Translations under genes and position numbers: made by a program
Notes under the pieces: model-generated
The model's database searches: none
What the model was told of the DNA's origin: nothing
Seen by the model: only the letters and a program-made list of their open reading frames with translations
Shown: positions 27,476 through 36,264 of the stretch, piece after piece
Layout of the letters: each line of letters starts with the position of its first letter
How positions within the stretch are numbered: position 1 is the first letter of the stretch
Origin: Cellulomonas chengniuliangii
GTDB lineage: Bacteria; Actinomycetota; Actinomycetes; Actinomycetales; Cellulomonadaceae
DNA length: 64,000 bases
NCBI RefSeq assembly: GCF_024508335.1
Contig: NZ_CP101988.1
Location: 2,356,001 to 2,420,000 of the forward strand
Direction: 5' to 3'

Positions 27476-28437
27476 CAGGCCTCCCCCCGTCCCACCAGTG
27501 CAGCACCGACGGCGCCGACCGGCACGCCCCGCGGCGCCAGCCGCACCCGGTCCTCGAGCTTCATCGACGCCAGGAACGGCGACGTCGCGGCCTCGCGGAT
27601 GAGCGACCCGGTGACGGCGTCGAGCAGCGGCGCCCCCAGCTCGCTCACCCCTCCCCCGATCACGATGCGCTCGACGTCGCAGGTCAGCACGAGCAGCCGC
27701 ACCGCCGACGCCACCGCCCAGGCGACCTCGTCGCGCACGGCCACGGCGCGCGGGTCGCCGGCGTCGGCCGCCTCGAACAGCGCGACGGACGCGGGCCGCC
27801 CGGCGCCGGGCCACGACGCGGCGATCGCGCTACCCGAGGCGTACCGCTCCAGGCAGCCCCGCTGCCCGCACTCGCACGCGCGGCCGCCGGGGACGAGCGT
27901 CACGTGCCCGATCTCCCCCGCGGAGCGCGCCGCGCCGCGCCGAAGCGTGCCGTCGAGCAGCAGCCCGGCAGCCACCCCTGTGCCCAGCGCCAGGAACGCC
28001 AGGTCGCGCACCGGCTCGGGCGAGACGTGCGCCGCGCCGAGCACGGCCGCGTTCAGATCGTTCTCGAGCAGCACGGGCACGCCGCCGAGCGCGTCCCCCA
28101 AGAGCGCCGCCAACGGCACGCGCGTCGCGATGCCGAGGTTGACGGCGTGCTCCACAGCCCCGCCGACCGGGTCCACCACGCCGGGGACCCCGACGCCGAC
28201 ACCGCGCAGGCCACGCACGTCGACCCCCGCCCACCCGGTGAGCTCGAGGACCGCGGTCCGCGCCGCGTCGACCACCCCGGGCCCGCCGGGCACCGTGGGC
28301 AGCCTCACCTGCCGGCGCACGACGCCGCGGTCGTCGAGCAGCACGCCGAGCACCTTCGTGCCGCCGACGTCGAGCCCCACGGTCCAGCTCGCCCGCGCCC
28401 CGGCGCCCGCCGAGGCCTCGTCATGATGCGCGTCCAC
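27475..28437 (-). CDS. ROK-family sugar kinase (probably N-acetylglucosamine or glucosamine kinase)
   Basis: The 320-residue protein lacks the DNA-binding domain seen in ROK regulators. It shows the ATP-binding loop TVGLDVGGTKVLGVLLDD, the catalytic segment VLLENDLNAAVLGAA, the SAGEIGHVTLVPGG segment, the ROK zinc motif CECGQRGCLE and a C-terminal phosphate loop IVIGGGVSELG. The neighbouring nagB makes an amino sugar the likely substrate. It begins at GTG 28437, two nt from the upstream permease stop, and overlaps nagB, so the three are cotranslated. Confidence 0.88.
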   Translation of the reverse strand: MDAHHDEASAGAGARASWTVGLDVGGTKVLGVLLDDRGVVRRQVRLPTVPGGPGVVDAARTAVLELTGWAGVDVRGLRGVGVGVPGVVDPVGGAVEHAVNLGIATRVPLAALLGDALGGVPVLLENDLNAAVLGAAHVSPEPVRDLAFLALGTGVAAGLLLDGTLRRGAARSAGEIGHVTLVPGGRACECGQRGCLERYASGSAIAASWPGAGRPASVALFEAADAGDPRAVAVRDEVAWAVASAVRLLVLTCDVERIVIGGGVSELGAPLLDAVTGSLIREAATSPFLASMKLEDRVRLAPRGVPVGAVGAALVGRGEA

Positions 28438-28438
28438 G

Positions 28439-29371
28439 TCAGCCCTTCACCGCCCCCGAGACCAGCCCGGAGGTCATCCGCCCCTGCACCAGCAAGAAGA
28501 ACCCGATCACCGGCAGCGCGAGCAACGTCGAGGCCGCCATCACCTGGCCCCAGTCGACCTCCCGGCTGGCGCTGGCCTGCACGAACCCGCGCAGCCACAC
28601 CGGCAGCGTCTTCGCCGACTCAGCGGGCAGCACCACCAAGGCCAGAGTGAACTCGTTCCAGGCCTGCAGGAACGCGTACACGCCGGACGCGATCAGGCCG
28701 GGGGCGAGCAGCGGCAGCGTGATCCGCAGGAACGCCTGGGTGCGGCTCAGGCCGTCGACCATCGCGGCCTCCTCGAGCTCGACCGGCACTCCGGCGACGA
28801 ACCCGCGCAGCATCCAGATCGTGAAGGGGACCACCGCGGCCGCGTAGAGCACCGAGATGCCGATCACCGAGTTGAGCAGCTGCGCCGAGCCGAGCAGCTT
28901 GTACTGCGCGATGAACAGGCCCTCCGCCGGGAGCATCTGCACGATCAGCACCGTGAAGACGAAGCTGCGCCGGCCCCGGAACCGGTACCTGCTCACCGCG
29001 AGCGCCGCCAGGAACGCCAGCACGATCGCGGCGCCCACGGTCAGGAACGTCACGGCCAGGCTCATGCGCAGCGCGGGCAGGAACGTGCCTCCCTCGAGCA
29101 CGGCGGTGAAGTTGTCGAGCGAGGCGCGGGTCGGCCAGAAGACCGGGGAGCCCGAGGTGAGCCGCACGTTCGGCAGCAGGGAGGAGATGAGCATCCAGTA
29201 GACGGGGAACGCCCAGACCGCGGCGGTGGCCAGCGCCAGCACGCTCAGCGCCCCGCGGACCAGCAGCCGCGCGGGCGGCCGACGCCGTCCTCGGCGAGGC
29301 GCACGGGTCGTGGACGCGGGGCTGGGGGCGACGGTCGCGGGCCTCGTCGGCGCGCCGGGGATCGTGGTCAT
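28439..29371 (-). CDS. Carbohydrate ABC transporter permease (MalG/NgcG-like)
   Basis: The 310-residue permease has an Ala/Arg-rich cytoplasmic lead and six hydrophobic segments. The EAA loop reads VELEEAAMVDGLSRTQAFLR followed by ITLPLLAPG, which marks the second (MalG-type) subunit of carbohydrate uptake 1 importers. LLPNVRLTSGSPVFWP and QAWNEFTLALVVL are typical too. It overlaps the upstream MalF-type gene by 4 nt (ATGA). With the binding protein and the other permease it forms an importer lacking its own ATPase; a shared MsiK-type ATPase elsewhere is expected. Confidence 0.92.
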   Translation of the reverse strand: MTTIPGAPTRPATVAPSPASTTRAPRRGRRRPPARLLVRGALSVLALATAAVWAFPVYWMLISSLLPNVRLTSGSPVFWPTRASLDNFTAVLEGGTFLPALRMSLAVTFLTVGAAIVLAFLAALAVSRYRFRGRRSFVFTVLIVQMLPAEGLFIAQYKLLGSAQLLNSVIGISVLYAAAVVPFTIWMLRGFVAGVPVELEEAAMVDGLSRTQAFLRITLPLLAPGLIASGVYAFLQAWNEFTLALVVLPAESAKTLPVWLRGFVQASASREVDWGQVMAASTLLALPVIGFFLLVQGRMTSGLVSGAVKG

Positions 29372-30300
29372 GGCCCCTCCTCTCGCAGCAGTGTCCGCAC
29401 GTAGGGCCAGCTCAGGGTGATGGTCAGCGCCAGCACGAACACCGACACCGCGGACGCGGCGCCGAAGTCGCCGGAGCCGACGCCCACCTGGTAGATGTAC
29501 GTGCCGAGCAGGTTGGTCTCGCTGGGCACTCCCCCGGCGTCCTGCAGCAGCTTGATCTGTGCGAAGACCCGCAGGTCCCAGATGACCTGCAGCAGCAGCA
29601 CCAGCGCCAGGACGGGTCGCACCATCGGCAGGATGATGCCGGTGAACCGCTGGCGGGCGTTCGCGCCGTCGATCTGCGCGGCCTCGAGCACCTCGTCGGG
29701 CACCTGCGTGAGCCCGGCGTACACCGAGAACGCGACGAACGGCACCGACATCCAGACGATCACCACGGTGGCGACGAAGAAGAAGGACAGCGGCTGCTCG
29801 AGCCACGAGTGCCCCACGAAGTCGAACCCGAGCTGGGTGAGCAGGTGGTTGACGACCCCGCGCCGGTAGTCGAACAGCCAGCGCCACACGGTCATGGCCG
29901 CGACCACCGGCATCGCCCAGGCGAGCAGCAGGGACACCTGCAGCACCAGGGCCACGGCGCGCGGGACGGCCTTCATCAGCAGCGCGAGGAGCACCCCGAT
30001 CGCCATCGTCACCACCGCGTTGACCAGGCAGAAGGCCAGCGAGCGGAGCACCACGGACCACAGGCCCGGATCCGTGACCAGCCGGGCGTAGTTGCCCAGG
30101 CCCACGAACTCGGCGCTGGCGCCGAACTGCTGTGCCAGGCCGAACTGGTGCAGCGACGTGAACAGCTGCCAGCCCACCGGGTAGGCGAGCGCTGCCAGGA
30201 GCAGGAGCACGGCCGGAGCCAGCAGCGCGTACGGCACGCGTGGGCGGCGCCGGGCGCGCAGGGCGGGCGCCTGGGGAGGGTGGTCGAGGGTGCGGGGCAT
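29368..30300 (-). CDS. Carbohydrate ABC transporter permease (MalF/NgcF-like)
   Basis: The 310-residue permease begins at ATG 30300 with a textbook AAGGAGACGACC ribosome site. It has six membrane segments and an EAA loop VPDEVLEAAQIDGANARQRF followed by IILPMVRPV. It is the first permease in the operon, separated from the upstream binding-protein gene by a strong hairpin at 30332-30364, which likely lowers its level relative to the binding protein. Confidence 0.92.
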   Translation of the reverse strand: MPRTLDHPPQAPALRARRRPRVPYALLAPAVLLLLAALAYPVGWQLFTSLHQFGLAQQFGASAEFVGLGNYARLVTDPGLWSVVLRSLAFCLVNAVVTMAIGVLLALLMKAVPRAVALVLQVSLLLAWAMPVVAAMTVWRWLFDYRRGVVNHLLTQLGFDFVGHSWLEQPLSFFFVATVVIVWMSVPFVAFSVYAGLTQVPDEVLEAAQIDGANARQRFTGIILPMVRPVLALVLLLQVIWDLRVFAQIKLLQDAGGVPSETNLLGTYIYQVGVGSGDFGAASAVSVFVLALTITLSWPYVRTLLREEGP

Positions 30301-30331
30301 GGTCGTCTCCTTCGTCCGACGCCGGCCGCCC

Positions 30332-30364
30332 GGGCCGGAGGGCGCTGCGTGCGCCCTCCGGCCC
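30332..30364 (-). terminator. Intraoperonic hairpin between binding-protein and permease genes
   Basis: A perfect 14-bp stem (30332-30345 with 30351-30364) and 5-nt loop lie in the 77-bp gap. In ABC operons such structures protect the binding-protein mRNA or cause partial termination, giving excess binding protein. Confidence 0.8.
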
Positions 30365-30377
30365 AAACAGCGGCAGG

Positions 30378-31736
30378 TCAGCCGGCCGCGCCGTTGAGGA
30401 TGGGCGTGGCGGCGGCGTCGAACGCCTTCGCGGTGGCCGTGACGTCAGCCCCGCCGGCGATCTGCCCGAAGAACTCCTCGAGCTTCTTGCTGTTCTCCAG
30501 CGCCGCCCAGCCCGGCGCCGCCGGGGTGAGCTTGGCGTTGAGGGCGGACTCGACCAGGGCGGTGGCGAACTGGTCGTCGCCGAGAGCGTCGACGTGGTCC
30601 GTGTTCGCCGGGCCCAGGCCGTTCTCCCCGAGCAGCTGCTGGTACTCGTCCGAGAAGATGATCCGCATCAGGCTCTTGGCGAGCTCGGGCTGCTGGGACT
30701 TCGCCGAGATGCCGATGTTGGAGCCGCCCGCGAAGACCGGCGCGGCGCCCGTCCCCTCGGCGTTCGGGAGCACGAAGACCCCGAACCGCTCGTCGTTCCA
30801 CTCCCGGACGTCCTTGCCGTCCTTGGTGACGAGGTCGCCGATGGACCAGTGCGCCCAGCCCGGCGCCATGACCGTCGCCGCGTCGAGCGAGTAGGAGGTC
30901 GTGCTGCCGTCCTCGCCCTCGACCGCGTCGGAGTCGTTGAGGTGGTTGTAGGTGTTGGCGTCCGTCGCGTCGCGCGGCGCCTTGGACGCGCTCGTCCAGA
31001 TCTCCTGGAGCTGCTCGAGCCCCTTGATGGACTTCGGGTCGGACATCGTGGACGTCCACTCGCCGCCCTCCTGGACCGCGAGGTCGCCGCCGTTGGCGAA
31101 GATCCACGAGATCGCGTTGCGCCAGTCCTGGCCGCCGATCCAGAAGCCCGAGAGGTTCGGGATGCCGTTCGGCTGCGCGGCCGTGATCGCGGCGACCGTC
31201 TCGTTGAACTCGGCGAGGGTCTTGGGCACGTCGGCGCCGGCCGCGGCCCAGAGGTCCTTGCGGTAGAAGACGTACCGCGAGCCGAAGTAGTACGGGAGCG
31301 TGAAGTTGGCGCCGTCGACGGCCCCGGCCTCCACGAACCCGGGCACGAGCTTGTCGCCGCCCAGCTCCTCGTACATGTCGCTGATGTCCAGGAACGCGCC
31401 CACGTTGGTGAACGTGGAGGACTGGGTGTTGCCGAGCTCGACCACGTCGGGGGTGTTCGCCGCGTCGGGCAGCGCGGTGGTGAGCTTGGTGACCAGGTCG
31501 CCCCAGTCCTGCTGCTCGATGACGAGCTTCGACCCGGGGTTCTCGGCCTCGAAGGTCGTGGTCAGGTAGTCGCGCAGCTCGTCGGGGGTGTCACCGCCGG
31601 CCAGCCACAGGGTGATCGTGGCGGGCTCGGGGGTGCCGCCGTCGCCGGTGGCGCCGGTCGAGCCGTCGCCGCTGCCGCACGCCGCGAGGGCGAGCGCTGC
31701 CGCCACTCCGACGGCAGCCGTCCGTAGGATCTTCAC
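30378..31736 (-). CDS. Carbohydrate ABC transporter substrate-binding lipoprotein
   Basis: The 452-residue precursor starts at GTG 31736 with AGGA upstream. Its signal peptide KILRTAAVGVAAALALAAC ends in a lipobox with the modified Cys near residue 20. The mature protein fits the extracellular solute-binding family 1: TITLWLAGGDTPDELRDYLTTTF, a DWGDLVTKLTTALP segment, the conserved PDVVELGNTQSSTFT and PYYFGSRYVFYRKDLW. It presents sugar to the two permeases downstream. The operon's nagB and ROK kinase point to an amino sugar or chito-oligosaccharide as substrate. Confidence 0.93.
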   Translation of the reverse strand: MKILRTAAVGVAAALALAACGSGDGSTGATGDGGTPEPATITLWLAGGDTPDELRDYLTTTFEAENPGSKLVIEQQDWGDLVTKLTTALPDAANTPDVVELGNTQSSTFTNVGAFLDISDMYEELGGDKLVPGFVEAGAVDGANFTLPYYFGSRYVFYRKDLWAAAGADVPKTLAEFNETVAAITAAQPNGIPNLSGFWIGGQDWRNAISWIFANGGDLAVQEGGEWTSTMSDPKSIKGLEQLQEIWTSASKAPRDATDANTYNHLNDSDAVEGEDGSTTSYSLDAATVMAPGWAHWSIGDLVTKDGKDVREWNDERFGVFVLPNAEGTGAAPVFAGGSNIGISAKSQQPELAKSLMRIIFSDEYQQLLGENGLGPANTDHVDALGDDQFATALVESALNAKLTPAAPGWAALENSKKLEEFFGQIAGGADVTATAKAFDAAATPILNGAAG

Positions 31737-31813
31737 GTTGGTGTTCCTCCCAGGTGCGAGGCGATCGCCGTCTGGCGTCGCCGAGGGTGGTGCATCCGAC
31801 CTGCAGGTGGTCG

Positions 31814-31840
31814 GCTCGGGGTCCTCACGAGACCCCGAGC
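31814..31840 (-). terminator. Terminator enclosing the ROK regulator stop codon
   Basis: A perfect 10-bp stem (GCTCGGGGTC 31814-31823 with GACCCCGAGC 31831-31840) has the regulator's stop codon (31825-31827) in its loop. It separates the regulator from the transporter transcript. Confidence 0.7.
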
Positions 31841-33015
31841 TGACCGGACAGGACGAGGACGGCTGCTCCGAAGAGCGCGGCGTCCTCTCCCAGTGAGGTG
31901 GTGCGCACCTGCAGGTCATTCCCGATGACGGGCATGGTGCGCTTCCGGACGGCGTCGAGCGCCGCCTCTCGCAGTGGTCCGTCGAGCAGCTCCGGCGGCC
32001 CGGAGAGCAAGACCTCGGCGAGGTTCAGGGCGCTGACGACAGGCGCCAGCGCGGTGCCGAGCAGCCGCCCCGCGGAGGCGAGCGCGGCGACGGCGTCGTC
32101 GGGCGCCAGCCCGGCGACGCGGCGTCGCAGCGCCGGGACGGACAGCACGGTCTCCAGGCAGCCGCGCCGCCCGCACGCGCACGGCAGCGCGGGGTCGCCC
32201 CCGAACGCCTCCTCGCGCTCGTCGACCACGGTGACGTGCCCGATCTCTCCAGCGGCGTCGTGCCGTCCGCGCACCAGGGCGCCGTCCACCACGAGCCCGG
32301 CGCCGAGGCCCTGGCCGACGGTCACGACCATGAGGCCGTCTCCGGTGGCTCCGCCGTAGGTCAGCTCGCCCAGGGCGCGGGTGTTGGCGTCGTTCGCGAC
32401 GTGCACCGGGACGCCGAGCTCGCGGGCGAGGTCCGCGGCCAGGGGCACGTCGTACCAGCCTCGGTTCGGGGCCTCGACGACGGCGCCGTCGGCGTCGATG
32501 ACGCCGGGCGACCCGATGCCCACTCCGATCACGGGCTGGGTGGCGGCGGCGAGGAGGTCGCGGCAGAGGTCGCGCAACACGTCGACGGCGGGTGTCCCGG
32601 TGCGTCCCTCGAGCCGCGCGGAGCGCCGGGCGACCACGTCCCCCACGAGCGTCATGACGGCGCCGCGCAGGCTCTCGTCGTCGGCGAGGTCGATGGCCAC
32701 GACCTGGAACCCGGCCGTGCGCATCCCGACCAGCATCGCGGGCTTGCCCACCTTGCCCTCCTGCCGCACCCCCAGCTCCTCGACGAGGCCCTCGGCGAGG
32801 AGCGCCGCGACCAGGTCTGACACCGTGACGCGGGTGAGGCCCGTGCTGCGGGCGAGGTCGGCCCGGGACGTGGCGCCGGAGTGGAACAGGTGCTGGAGCA
32901 CCATCGACCGGTGGTGGGCGCGGGCATGCTCGGGCAGCAGCTTCGCGGTGGGGCGCAGTGCGCCCCCCAGCGCTCGTGCGGCGCCACTGCCGCGGGGGGC
33001 GGTGATCGGGGTCAC
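31825..33015 (-). CDS. ROK-family transcriptional repressor (NagC-like)
   Basis: The 396-residue protein joins an N-terminal winged helix-turn-helix (about 37-95: VLQHLFHSGATSRADLARST, then LTRVTVSDLVAALLAEGLVEE) to a ROK sugar-binding domain with VIGVGIGSPGVIDADG, VHVANDANTRALGE, AAGEIGHVTVVD and the zinc motif CACGRRGCLE. Such proteins repress sugar uptake genes and are released by the sugar or its phosphate. It sits at the head of the amino-sugar operon on the same strand, and a TTAGT-ACTAA dyad lies just upstream of its GTG start, suggesting autoregulation. Confidence 0.92.
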   Translation of the reverse strand: MTPITAPRGSGAARALGGALRPTAKLLPEHARAHHRSMVLQHLFHSGATSRADLARSTGLTRVTVSDLVAALLAEGLVEELGVRQEGKVGKPAMLVGMRTAGFQVVAIDLADDESLRGAVMTLVGDVVARRSARLEGRTGTPAVDVLRDLCRDLLAAATQPVIGVGIGSPGVIDADGAVVEAPNRGWYDVPLAADLARELGVPVHVANDANTRALGELTYGGATGDGLMVVTVGQGLGAGLVVDGALVRGRHDAAGEIGHVTVVDEREEAFGGDPALPCACGRRGCLETVLSVPALRRRVAGLAPDDAVAALASAGRLLGTALAPVVSALNLAEVLLSGPPELLDGPLREAALDAVRKRTMPVIGNDLQVRTTSLGEDAALFGAAVLVLSGQLGVS

Positions 33016-33020
33016 ATTTG

Positions 33021-33041
33021 TTAGTGAACCTCCCTTACTAA
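33021..33041 (-). promoter_or_regulatory. Putative ROK-regulator operator
   Basis: The 21-bp element reads TTAGTGAAC-CTC-CCTTACTAA on the plus strand, an imperfect dyad with perfect TTAGT/ACTAA ends, 6 nt upstream of the regulator start. AT-rich dyads of this type are bound by NagC-like ROK repressors. It also contains a GGGAGG that could serve as the ribosome site, though with long spacing (13 nt). Confidence 0.5.
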
Positions 33042-33109
33042 TCGCAGGTCAACGGTTCCTTGTGACTGTGATCACATCGTGATGTGCCGGTCTGCCGGGT
33101 TTCCCCCGG

Positions 33110-34015
33110 TCAGGACCTGGAGCGCTCCTCGGCCGCGCCCGCCTCCACGGACGCCGCGGGCGGCGGCGTCGCGGCCAGCGCCCACCGGATAGCCGACGTC
33201 GTCGCCACTCCCCCGAGCCTGCCCACGGTGCGCTCCAGCGGTGGGACAGACGGCAGCCCCAGCGGACGCCGGCTCCACCGCGGCAGCAGGCTGACGGCCG
33301 CGCCGCCCAACGCGAGGTACGGCCCCTGGGCGGCCACGGGCAACGGGGCGCGCAGCAGCAGGAAGCGCGCGGCGGACTGCGCGTCCGCGGTCCCCTCCAG
33401 CTCGGGACGGAAGCGCTCGAGCCGCTCGCCGAGGTCCGCCACGTTGGTCGGCACGTCCCGCGCCCCGAGCGCGCGGGCGACTTTCGCCGTCTGGCGCACG
33501 TACTCGTCGCACCCCGCGGGATCCAGCGGGCGCGCGCCGTAGGCCTGATGGGCGCGCAAGAAGCTGTCGACCTCGGCGACGTGCACCCACTCCAGCAGGT
33601 GCGGATCCGACGCCGCGTACGCCCTGCCGTCCGCCGCGCGCCCACGGACCCGCGCGTGCACGCGCCGCACCGCCGCGACCGCCGCCTCCGCGTCCTCCGC
33701 CGTGCCGAACGTCGTCACCGCCAAGAAGGTGCTGGTGCGCTGCAACCGGCCCCAGGGATCGCCGCGGTAGCCCGAGTGGCCTGCGACGCCGGCCATCGCC
33801 AGCGGGTGCAGCGACTGGAGCAGCAGCGCCCGCAGCCCGCCCACGAACATCGAGGCGTCGCCATGCACCTGCTGCACCGGGCTCCCCGGGGCGAACCAGC
33901 GAGGCCCCGGCGCACCGTGGATGCGGTGGCGCTTGGCGTCGGCGTCCTCGCCCGCGACACGCCCCAGCAGGGCGGCGGCGAGCCGCTCGCGCATCCCGGG
34001 GTGACGCGGGGTCAT
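33110..34015 (-). CDS. Oxygenase MpaB family protein (DUF2236)
   Basis: The 301-residue protein matches the DUF2236/latex-clearing-related group: PVQQVHGDASMFVGGLRALLLQSLHPLAMAGVAGHSGYR near the N-terminus, then WGRLQRTSTFLAVTTFGTAEDAE, a HLLEWVHVAEVDSFLRAH helix and a Tyr/Arg-rich region before a proline-rich end. Members are heme-binding or heme-like oxygenases of uncertain substrate. Conserved His residues in QSLHP and EWVHV could be ligands. It begins with ATGA, overlapping the PfkB kinase stop. Confidence 0.82.
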   Translation of the reverse strand: MTPRHPGMRERLAAALLGRVAGEDADAKRHRIHGAPGPRWFAPGSPVQQVHGDASMFVGGLRALLLQSLHPLAMAGVAGHSGYRGDPWGRLQRTSTFLAVTTFGTAEDAEAAVAAVRRVHARVRGRAADGRAYAASDPHLLEWVHVAEVDSFLRAHQAYGARPLDPAGCDEYVRQTAKVARALGARDVPTNVADLGERLERFRPELEGTADAQSAARFLLLRAPLPVAAQGPYLALGGAAVSLLPRWSRRPLGLPSVPPLERTVGRLGGVATTSAIRWALAATPPPAASVEAGAAEERSRS

Positions 34016-35013
34016 CGATCGATCGTGGTGCCCCCGGCCGCATCCGGCATCTCGGCGGGGACCGCCCCGACCCAGCCGCGCGCCCCGGCGTGGCGCACCG
34101 AGCGGGTGGCGACCTCGACGGCCGCCTCCAGGGCGGCCTCGACCGTCGCCCCCTGGGCCAGCCGAGCCGCGAAGGCCCCGTGCAGCACGTCTCCCGCGCC
34201 GAGGGTGTCGACCACCGCCCCGGGGGGCAGCACCGGCGGCAGGACCGTGCGCACCTGAGGGCTCGGGACATCGCTCCTGGCGGCCGCGCCGTGGCCGCGC
34301 GCGGCCTCGAGCCAGCGGAGAGGGCCCGCGCCCGCCGAGCGCGCCACCGTCCGCGGCCCGAGCGCGGCGACCGCCGCGAGGTCCTCGACGCTGCCACGCG
34401 GTGGCGCCGGGCTGCCGCCCAGCAGTGCGGCGGGCAGTCGGAAGTCCGCCGAGAGCACCGCGTGGTCCACCAGGGCCAACAGCTCGCCGAGCCCGTCCTT
34501 CCAGCTCCCGCCATCGAGCGCGACCGGGATGCCGCGCTCCCGGGCCGCCTGCGCCAGCGCCCGCGCGGCCGAGAGGTGGTGGCCGTCGAGGAGCAGCGCC
34601 GTGGCGCCGCCCAGCACCCCGGGCAGCACCGATCGGGCTTGGTCCCCGAGGTCGCCCATCCCCTGGCCGTTCACGGACGCCACCGCGCGCTCCCCCGTGG
34701 CGCGGGTGACCAGCACCGTGGACACCGCGGGCGAAGCCGCCTCGCCCGCGCGCAGGTCGACGACGTCCACGCCCGCCGCTGCGAGCCCTGCCCGCACCAT
34801 GTCGGCCACCGGCCCCGAGCCGATGGCCGTCACGAGCCGGGTGGGCACGCCCAGCGCGGCAGCGGTGGCAGCCGCGTTGGCCGCCGGGCCGCCGAAGTCC
34901 ACCTGCAGGTCATGGGCCACGACCTTCTCGTCGGGCGCGGGCACGTGGTCGACCACCTGGACCACGTCGAGCGTGACCAGTCCGCAGCACACCAGCCAAG
35001 GACGCCGTTCCAC
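34012..35013 (-). CDS. PfkB-family carbohydrate kinase
   Basis: The 333-residue protein has the ribokinase/PfkB fold: GLVTLDVVQVVDHVPAPDEKV at the N-terminus, the first signature region DFGGPAANAAATAAALG, and the C-terminal DTLGAGDVLHGAFAARLAQG whose Asp is the catalytic base. LLLDGHHLSAARALAQAA is also typical. Substrate could be a sugar or nucleoside. The GTG at 35013 has GGGGAGG 7 nt ahead and is preferred over an upstream ATG. It is divergent from the GntR gene, and overlaps the downstream MpaB gene, so both may be under that regulator. Confidence 0.85.
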   Translation of the reverse strand: MERRPWLVCCGLVTLDVVQVVDHVPAPDEKVVAHDLQVDFGGPAANAAATAAALGVPTRLVTAIGSGPVADMVRAGLAAAGVDVVDLRAGEAASPAVSTVLVTRATGERAVASVNGQGMGDLGDQARSVLPGVLGGATALLLDGHHLSAARALAQAARERGIPVALDGGSWKDGLGELLALVDHAVLSADFRLPAALLGGSPAPPRGSVEDLAAVAALGPRTVARSAGAGPLRWLEAARGHGAAARSDVPSPQVRTVLPPVLPPGAVVDTLGAGDVLHGAFAARLAQGATVEAALEAAVEVATRSVRHAGARGWVGAVPAEMPDAAGGTTIDR

Positions 35014-35156
35014 CGGCACACCTCCCCAGGACGCCGCCGACGCGGCCTGCCGACAGTATCCGGGGCGCCCGGTCACGCCGCCGACGCCCCGGCGCCCCGC
35101 CGTCTGCGGCTACGTTGAGCGGAACCGCTGCCCCACCCGCCCCGGAGGCCCCGCCC

Positions 35157-35519
35157 ATGCACCTCGCCGTCGACCCCGACGCCGCGCAGCCGCCCTTCGA
35201 GCAGGTGCGCTCGCAGATCACCGAGCAGGTGCGGTCCGGCCAGGTCCCCCCGGGGACGCGGCTCCCCCCGGTCCGCGCCCTCGCGCAGGAGCTCGGCCTG
35301 GCGGCCAACACCGTCGCCCGCGCCTACCGCGAGCTCGAGCACAGCGGCGTCGTGGAGACGCGGGGAAGGAACGGCACGTTCGTCCGCGCCGCCGACGCGG
35401 TGCAGGACAGCGAGGCCATGGCCGCCGCGACTGTGTTCGCGCGACGCGCCCGCGAGCTCGGCCTCGACGACGAGACCGCCCTGGGATGGGCCCGCGCGGC
35501 GCTGGCCCAGACCCGCTAG
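35157..35519 (+). CDS. GntR-family transcriptional regulator (YtrA type)
   Basis: This 120-residue protein has an N-terminal winged HTH (PPFEQVRSQITEQVRSGQVPPGTRLPPVRAL, then LGLAANTVARAYRELEHSG) and only a short C-terminal helical tail, which is the YtrA subfamily layout lacking a large effector domain. ATG 35157 has GGAGG 9 nt ahead. It is divergent from the PfkB/MpaB pair. Its TAG stop is palindromically shared (CTAG) with the convergent small gene. It is probably a repressor of nearby genes. Confidence 0.88.
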   Translation: MHLAVDPDAAQPPFEQVRSQITEQVRSGQVPPGTRLPPVRALAQELGLAANTVARAYRELEHSGVVETRGRNGTFVRAADAVQDSEAMAAATVFARRARELGLDDETALGWARAALAQTR

Positions 35520-35782
35520 GAGCCGTCGGCCCCCGGCTCTGGCCGCGAGTGCTCCTCGGCGGCGCGCCGGGCAGGCGCCGGCCGCTCGACGAGGTAGGAG
35601 TGCCCGTCCGGTCCCACGACTCGCTCGAGCTGGGTGCGCAGCTCCTCGTCGCGCTCACGCTCCTGCTCGCTGACCGGACGATGAGGCGCCTTCGAGTCGC
35701 CGAGCTGGGGCGGGCCGAAGATCGTCAAGAGCTTCTCGGTGACCCGCATGCCCAGCGGCGTGCGGGGTGGTCTCGCCGTCAT
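35516..35782 (-). CDS. Small conserved hypothetical protein
   Basis: An 88-residue frame starts at an ATG with AGGAGG-type SD (GAGGAGGAGCTC). The pattern PRTPLGMRVTEKLLTIFGPPQLGDSKAPHRP followed by a charged RERDEELRTQLERVVGPDGHSYLVERP is familiar in actinobacterial proteins of unknown function. It is coupled by ATGA to the upstream membrane protein gene. No catalytic residues are recognised. Confidence 0.72.
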   Translation of the reverse strand: MTARPPRTPLGMRVTEKLLTIFGPPQLGDSKAPHRPVSEQERERDEELRTQLERVVGPDGHSYLVERPAPARRAAEEHSRPEPGADGS

Positions 35783-36159
35783 GAGCTCCTCCTCGCCTGG
35801 GTCGACGGTGCGCCGTCGCGCCCATCGTCCCCGCTCCTCCTGGGAGCGGGAGCGTCGACCAGCGCCCACGTGACTGCGGCGAGCACGAGCGCGGCGACGA
35901 CGACGGCAGGCCAGGCGCCGATCACCGGCGCCACGAGGTGGGACCCGACGAACGCCATCACCGCCACCCCCACGACCGCGGCGACCCTCCACCAGCCAGC
36001 GGACGGCACGGACCGGAGCGCGCACCAGGCGGCGCCCGCGAGTAGGACCACGGCCGCCACCGGGCGCACGCCGGTCAGCTGGCCGGCGGCGAAGCCGACC
36101 ACCAGGGTGAGGCCCGCGAGGGGCGCGGTGGGCAGGGCGGAGGCGGACACGCGAGGCAC
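35779..36159 (-). CDS. Small integral membrane protein
   Basis: This 126-residue protein has four closely spaced hydrophobic segments ([64 protein letters not shown]) and a hydrophilic basic/acidic tail. It resembles DUF3017-type actinobacterial membrane proteins in size and topology, but this is not certain. It begins at GTG 36159 and overlaps the next gene by 4 nt. It is divergent from pgi. Confidence 0.65.
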   Translation of the reverse strand: MPRVSASALPTAPLAGLTLVVGFAAGQLTGVRPVAAVVLLAGAAWCALRSVPSAGWWRVAAVVGVAVMAFVGSHLVAPVIGAWPAVVVAALVLAAVTWALVDAPAPRRSGDDGRDGAPSTQARRSS

Positions 36160-36264
36160 GGACCCACCTTAGGCTCGCCCAGGCGCCCCACCGCGCAGGT
36201 CCCGCGTGCACAAGCCCCGCGTGGACATACCGTGGTGCCAACTGACCTGATGAGAGGGAAACCC

